Positions 4,463 to 7,144 of a stretch of DNA of 7,144 bases are shown here, piece after piece. Position 1 is the stretch's first letter, and each line of letters begins with the position of its first letter. The notes beneath the pieces were generated by a model. The model had not been told where the DNA came from. It worked only from the letters and a program-made list of their open reading frames with translations, and made no database searches. This DNA comes from Patescibacteria group bacterium. GTDB taxonomy: Bacteria > Patescibacteriota > Andersenbacteria > UBA10190. A program made the position numbers and the translations under genes. The DNA lies in NCBI GenBank assembly GCA_022574795.1, contig JACZRJ010000021.1:1-7144 (forward strand), written 5' to 3'.

Positions 4463-5782
4463 CTAACCGCGGCCGACTGAATGGTAGACAAACCCTAGTT
4501 TCTCCATTTTCTTAGGCTCAAACATATTACGACCGTCAATAATTATGGGGGAGCTCAACATTGATCTGACTTTGGTCCAATCTGGTTTCTTGAATTCATC
4601 CCAGTCTGTGGCGATGACTAAAACGTCGGCACCTTTCAGCGCATCGTACTTACTTCGCTGGTAGCGGACCTTGTTGCCAAGCACTGCCTTGGCTGTTTGG
4701 GTAGCCTTGGGGTCATAGGCTTGAATGACGGCGCCGTCTTTATGCAGTTGCTCAACCAGAGTGATGGTAGGGGCGTTACGCATGTCGTCGGTGTTGGGTT
4801 TAAAAGCTAAGCCCCAGAGAGCTATGGTTTTACCCTTGGTGACCCACAGCGCTTCCTCTATTTTTTGCAGAAAGAGTTGGCAGGCGAGGGCATTTATCTT
4901 TTCGACTTCCTTTAACAGGCCAAAATCGTAGCCTAGGTCATCAGCGATGGCGATGAACGCTGAGACATCTTTGGGGAAGCAAGAGCCACCATAGCCGATG
5001 CCAGCGTTGAGAAAATGCGGACCAATACGTTCATCGAGACCCATACCATGCGTTACTTGATCAATGTTGGCGCCAGTAAGCTCACAGATGCGGGCCAGGG
5101 CGTTGGCGAAAGAAATCTTGTTGGCCAGGAAGGAGTTGCTGGCATGCTTGATAAGCTCGGCACTCTTCACGTCAGTGGCAATAAAGGGAGCCTTGATCGG
5201 GGCATAGATCTCGCGCATGATTTTTTCTGCTCGTTTGTTATCGACACCAACGACAATACGATCGGGGTTGAGAAAATCGTCAATTGCTGAGCCTTCGCGC
5301 AGAAACTCGGGCTTGCTGACTACGTCAAAGTCGATGTTCCGTTTATTGTAGCGCTTGATGGTTTCAGCCACGCGCTCGGCAGTTTGCACCGGCACGGTAC
5401 TCTTATCCACGACCACCTTATACGAGTCGGCCGCCGCCGCGATTTCCTTGGCGGCACCGGCGACATATGAGAGGTCAGCTTTGCCGTTGGGCTGTGGTGG
5501 GGTATTAACGGCAATGAAAATAACCTCTGATTGTTTGACGGCTTCTTTGAGGTTTGTGGTGAAGGAAAGACGCTTTCGTTTGACGTTCTTTTTAACTAGC
5601 TCATCTAGTCCCGGCTCATAAATAGGGATGATGCCTCGCTTGAGCTTGGCGATTTTTTCTTTATTGTTGTCGACCAGGATGACGTGGTGTCCGATTTCGG
5701 CCAGGGCAGAACCGGAGACCAAACCAACGTAGCCAGCGCCAATAAAGGCGAGGCGGTGCTTGTGAAACTTTGTTTTTGGCAT
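4463..5782 (-). CDS. ugd: UDP-glucose 6-dehydrogenase
   Basis: The 439-residue enzyme oxidises UDP-glucose to UDP-glucuronate with two NAD+, in the cytoplasm, supplying acidic sugars for surface polysaccharide. The N-terminal Rossmann motif GAGYVGL is at 15-21, then YEPGLDELV (55-63), VNTPPQPNG (92-100), VDKSTVPVQT (125-134) and KPEFLREGSAIDDFLNPDR (157-175, with catalytic-type Glu159). Central-helix residues Lys212 and Asn216 lie in IKHASNSFLAN; GYGGSCFPKD (263-272) carries the nucleophile Cys268 and Asp272; the C-terminal UDP-binding domain begins near ALWGLAFKPNTDD (321-333) and has DVLVIATDWDEF (386-397). All key residues are present and the length is normal, so it should be active. A closely related dehydrogenase (for example UDP-ManNAc) is less likely given this motif set. 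I chose ATG 5782; GTG 5797 is in frame but would absorb the putative -10 TATCGT (5794-5789). It is divergent from the MFS gene, with 65 bases between. Confidence 0.95.
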   Translation of the reverse strand: MPKTKFHKHRLAFIGAGYVGLVSGSALAEIGHHVILVDNNKEKIAKLKRGIIPIYEPGLDELVKKNVKRKRLSFTTNLKEAVKQSEVIFIAVNTPPQPNGKADLSYVAGAAKEIAAAADSYKVVVDKSTVPVQTAERVAETIKRYNKRNIDFDVVSKPEFLREGSAIDDFLNPDRIVVGVDNKRAEKIMREIYAPIKAPFIATDVKSAELIKHASNSFLANKISFANALARICELTGANIDQVTHGMGLDERIGPHFLNAGIGYGGSCFPKDVSAFIAIADDLGYDFGLLKEVEKINALACQLFLQKIEEALWVTKGKTIALWGLAFKPNTDDMRNAPTITLVEQLHKDGAVIQAYDPKATQTAKAVLGNKVRYQRSKYDALKGADVLVIATDWDEFKKPDWTKVRSMLSSPIIIDGRNMFEPKKMEKLGFVYHSVGRG

Positions 5783-5788
5783 AGCCGC

Positions 5789-5818
5789 ACGATACACAAT
5801 GTTGTCTTATAAATGCAA
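5789..5818 (-). promoter_or_regulatory. Putative ugd promoter, leaderless type
   Basis: Minus strand: TTGCAT (5818-5813), an 18-base spacer, then TATCGT (5794-5789), ending six bases before ATG 5782. The -35 is weak (three of six) and no Shine-Dalgarno precedes the ATG. The -10 fits the TANNNT pattern of the neighbouring starts. Confidence 0.35.
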
Positions 5819-5834
5819 GAAGAAAGCAACGTGC

Positions 5835-5840
5835 TAGGAT
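5835..5840 (+). promoter_or_regulatory. Putative -10 of the MFS gene
   Basis: TAGGAT ends seven bases before ATG 5848 and fits TANNNT, but no convincing -35 is seen. The same bases contain AGGA at a workable Shine-Dalgarno distance (eight bases), so a ribosome site is an equally fair reading. Confidence 0.3.
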
Positions 5841-5847
5841 AAACATT

Positions 5848-7023
5848 ATGTCATTTCACACGGCGCGGTTACCACACGCGATAACGAGTTTATTTGCGGT
5901 AAAGCCATCGCCGCAGATGCGGGAGATGTATGCCTTTCTGAGTATTTTCAATTTTGCGGCCTCGCTGGTGGGAATTTTTGTGCCGGTTTTTCTCTGGCAG
6001 CAGGGGTTTTCACTTAGCGTCATTGCCTTGCTGTATGCGCTGCATTATGGCAGCTACGCCATCGCTATGCCTTTGGGTGGGCGGTTCGCGGCACGTTTTG
6101 GCCTGGAGAGGTCATTAGCCTTGTCGACACCTATTTTTGTTGCCGTCTTTCTGACGATAGCAGCGGTGCCCTCGGTGCCAAACCTCGTGTGGGTGTCGTT
6201 TTTGCTACTCACTGCCCATAAGATTTTTTATTGGCCGGCTCACCATGCGATCTTTGCCTCAAACATGGCGAAGAATAATCGGGGGACTGAGCTATCGTGG
6301 GTGCGCTTTGTTTCCTATAGCACGGGAATAATTGGACCGCTGATTGGTGGAGCGGTGGCCTTAGCGTTAGGTTTTCCAGCTCTTTTTATTATCGCCGCAG
6401 TAATATTGTCGCTGTCCAGCATACCAATTTTGCGGACCCGAGAGCACTTTCAGGTAGCTGAGCTAGATTACAGTCATTTCTGGCGCGAGATTAGGGCACC
6501 GGGTAATGAGCGCATGATAACGGGAATGATTGGCTGGGGAGAGGATTTGGTCTTCTTAGTTTTTTGGCCGATTTTTATGTTTATGATCTTGGGTAATCCA
6601 CAAACGTTGGGGATAGTCATTGCCATTAGCTCACTGGCCATGAGTGTTTGGGCCTTCGTTATTGGAGAAATGACTGACCGTCATACCCCGCGGACAGTAT
6701 TGCGGCTGGCTGCGCCAGTCTTTGCGCTGAGTTACGTGGTTCGGTTTTGGGTAACTACTGGGGGAGGGGTTTTAATGGCGGATATCTTTAATCGCTTGGC
6801 GTCGGCTAGTATCTCCATTCCATTTTTATCACGATTGTATGCGTTGGGCGTACGACGTAACCCGCTCGTTTATGTTTTGGCCGCCGAGATTGTGTTGGCA
6901 ATTACCAAGACCGTATTTGCTTTGTTATTGGCCTATATATTCTGGCAGTTTCCGCTGGCGGTTGCCTTTAAACTCACTTTTGGCATAGCGGCTGTTCTGG
7001 CGCTGTTGTACGCGTCGCTGTGA
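5848..7023 (+). CDS. Major facilitator superfamily transporter
   Basis: The 391-residue integral membrane protein is hydrophobic nearly throughout, with about 11-12 predicted helices in two halves. The loop after helix 2 has the MFS motif A, GGRFAARFGLER (77-88). The matching position of the second half has a weaker version, GEMTDRHTPRTVLR (273-286). A polar central loop lies at about 197-225. Length is typical of the family. Several acidic or basic residues sit in or near membrane segments (Glu27, His124, Glu232, Asp233), which could matter for proton coupling or substrate binding, but the substrate cannot be deduced. The protein ends directly after its last helix, with almost no C-terminal tail. 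It is divergent from ugd, so co-regulation across the 65-base gap is possible but not shown. ATG 5848 is the first start and leaves a 25-residue cytoplasmic N-terminus. Confidence 0.88.
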   Translation: MSFHTARLPHAITSLFAVKPSPQMREMYAFLSIFNFAASLVGIFVPVFLWQQGFSLSVIALLYALHYGSYAIAMPLGGRFAARFGLERSLALSTPIFVAVFLTIAAVPSVPNLVWVSFLLLTAHKIFYWPAHHAIFASNMAKNNRGTELSWVRFVSYSTGIIGPLIGGAVALALGFPALFIIAAVILSLSSIPILRTREHFQVAELDYSHFWREIRAPGNERMITGMIGWGEDLVFLVFWPIFMFMILGNPQTLGIVIAISSLAMSVWAFVIGEMTDRHTPRTVLRLAAPVFALSYVVRFWVTTGGGVLMADIFNRLASASISIPFLSRLYALGVRRNPLVYVLAAEIVLAITKTVFALLLAYIFWQFPLAVAFKLTFGIAAVLALLYASL

Positions 7024-7024
7024 T

Positions 7025-7054
7025 ATGAGGGAAGGGAGGTATCCCTTCCCTCAT
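7025..7054. repeat. Perfect 13-bp palindrome after the MFS gene
   Basis: ATGAGGGAAGGGA (7025-7037), loop GGTA, TCCCTTCCCTCAT (7042-7054), beginning two bases after the TGA stop. One arm is all purine apart from its T, the other nearly all pyrimidine. No T tract follows, so it is not a standard intrinsic terminator; it may protect the 3' end or act as a rho-type or palindromic repeat element. Confidence 0.6.
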
Positions 7055-7061
7055 CGTTCAC

Positions 7062-7096
7062 TCCGCCCCGTTGAGACGGGGTTCGTTTGTGCTCAG
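7062..7096 (-). repeat. Dispersed hairpin repeat, copy B (inverted relative to copy A)
   Basis: Read on the minus strand it repeats copy A: CTGAGCACAAACGAA, then the CCCCG-TCTCAA-CGGGG hairpin and CGGA. As in copy A, a stem precedes the core hairpin (GTGC/GCAC around a loop containing CTGA). It lies just beyond the palindrome that follows the MFS gene and runs towards GC-rich, CTCGCTTCGC-type sequence at the window edge. Confidence 0.75.
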
Positions 7097-7144
7097 TTGG
7101 CACCCTACGACTCGCTTCGCTGCGCTCTGCTGAGGCGCCCTCTC
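7097..7144. other. GC-rich intergenic tail with CTCGCTTCGC-type sequence
   Basis: No gene is visible. It holds the quasi-palindromic CTCGCTTCGCTGCGCTC (7111-7127) flanked by near direct repeats GGCACCC (7099-7105) and GGCGCCC (7134-7140). It is cut by the window edge and may be the outer part of the repeat element whose hairpin is at 7062-7096. Confidence 0.3.

Noticed and set aside
5783..5797. GTG 5797 as the ugd start
   Set aside because: The extra five residues are not typical, and the GTG overlaps the probable -10 (TATCGT). ATG 5782 gives the usual short lead before the Rossmann motif.
7025..7054. Standard intrinsic terminator for the MFS gene
   Set aside because: The hairpin is strong, but the following bases (CGTTCACTCC) lack a T tract, so I list it as a palindrome instead.
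1..7144. CRISPR array, tRNA, rRNA or integrase/transposase gene
   Set aside because: No regularly spaced direct repeats, no tRNA cloverleaf with a T-arm, no rRNA-like conserved stretches and no recombinase motifs were seen.

Overview
This window looks bacterial and is tightly packed. It has six well-supported protein genes, one broken or split gene, and an unusual amount of intergenic RNA- or DNA-level structure. The standard bacterial code fits, because TAA, TAG and TGA all act as terminal stops. Short Cys-bearing pilin-like membrane proteins beside a multi-pass protein with a carboxypeptidase-regulatory-like domain, starts without Shine-Dalgarno sites, and few accessory pathway genes would suit a Patescibacteria/CPR-type genome. 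That placement is inference from style, not from a marker gene.

Layout. Bases 1-604 hold the 3' end of a multi-TM membrane protein with a C-terminal beta-sandwich domain. Bases 649-1917 hold two tandem, related single-TM proteins with six cysteines each. The second is interrupted by an in-frame TAG at 1684-1686, and reading continues without another stop to 1917. Bases 1918-2222 are non-coding apart from a doubtful TM micro-ORF; they carry a near-consensus promoter and two abutting perfect hairpins. They lead into an orphan secreted 325-residue protein (2223-3200) with a clear Shine-Dalgarno site and an intrinsic terminator.

Bases 3301-3601 have no credible gene but are a nearly unbroken run of nine hairpins ending in a T tract. 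This is the best candidate for an undescribed structured RNA. A 22-base block from inside it, with its hairpin and flank, recurs inverted at the window's right end (7062-7096), so it also looks like a dispersed repeat.

Bases 3635-4324 encode a sugar-1-phosphate nucleotidyltransferase. It converges on a UDP-glucose 6-dehydrogenase gene (ugd, 5782-4463, minus strand). The two share a bidirectional terminator, in front of which sits a near-perfect promoter with no ORF (a possible ~50-nt RNA). Divergent from ugd is an MFS transporter (5848-7023), followed by a perfect 13-bp palindrome and the second repeat copy.

How the parts may work together: the nucleotidyltransferase and Ugd would supply nucleotide sugars, including UDP-glucuronate, for surface polysaccharide, and the left-hand genes encode surface or membrane proteins, so the theme is the cell envelope. 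A recurrent TANNNT hexamer 6-8 nt before five start codons that lack clear Shine-Dalgarno sites suggests widespread leaderless transcription; only the secreted protein gene is clearly built with a long leader and ribosome binding site.
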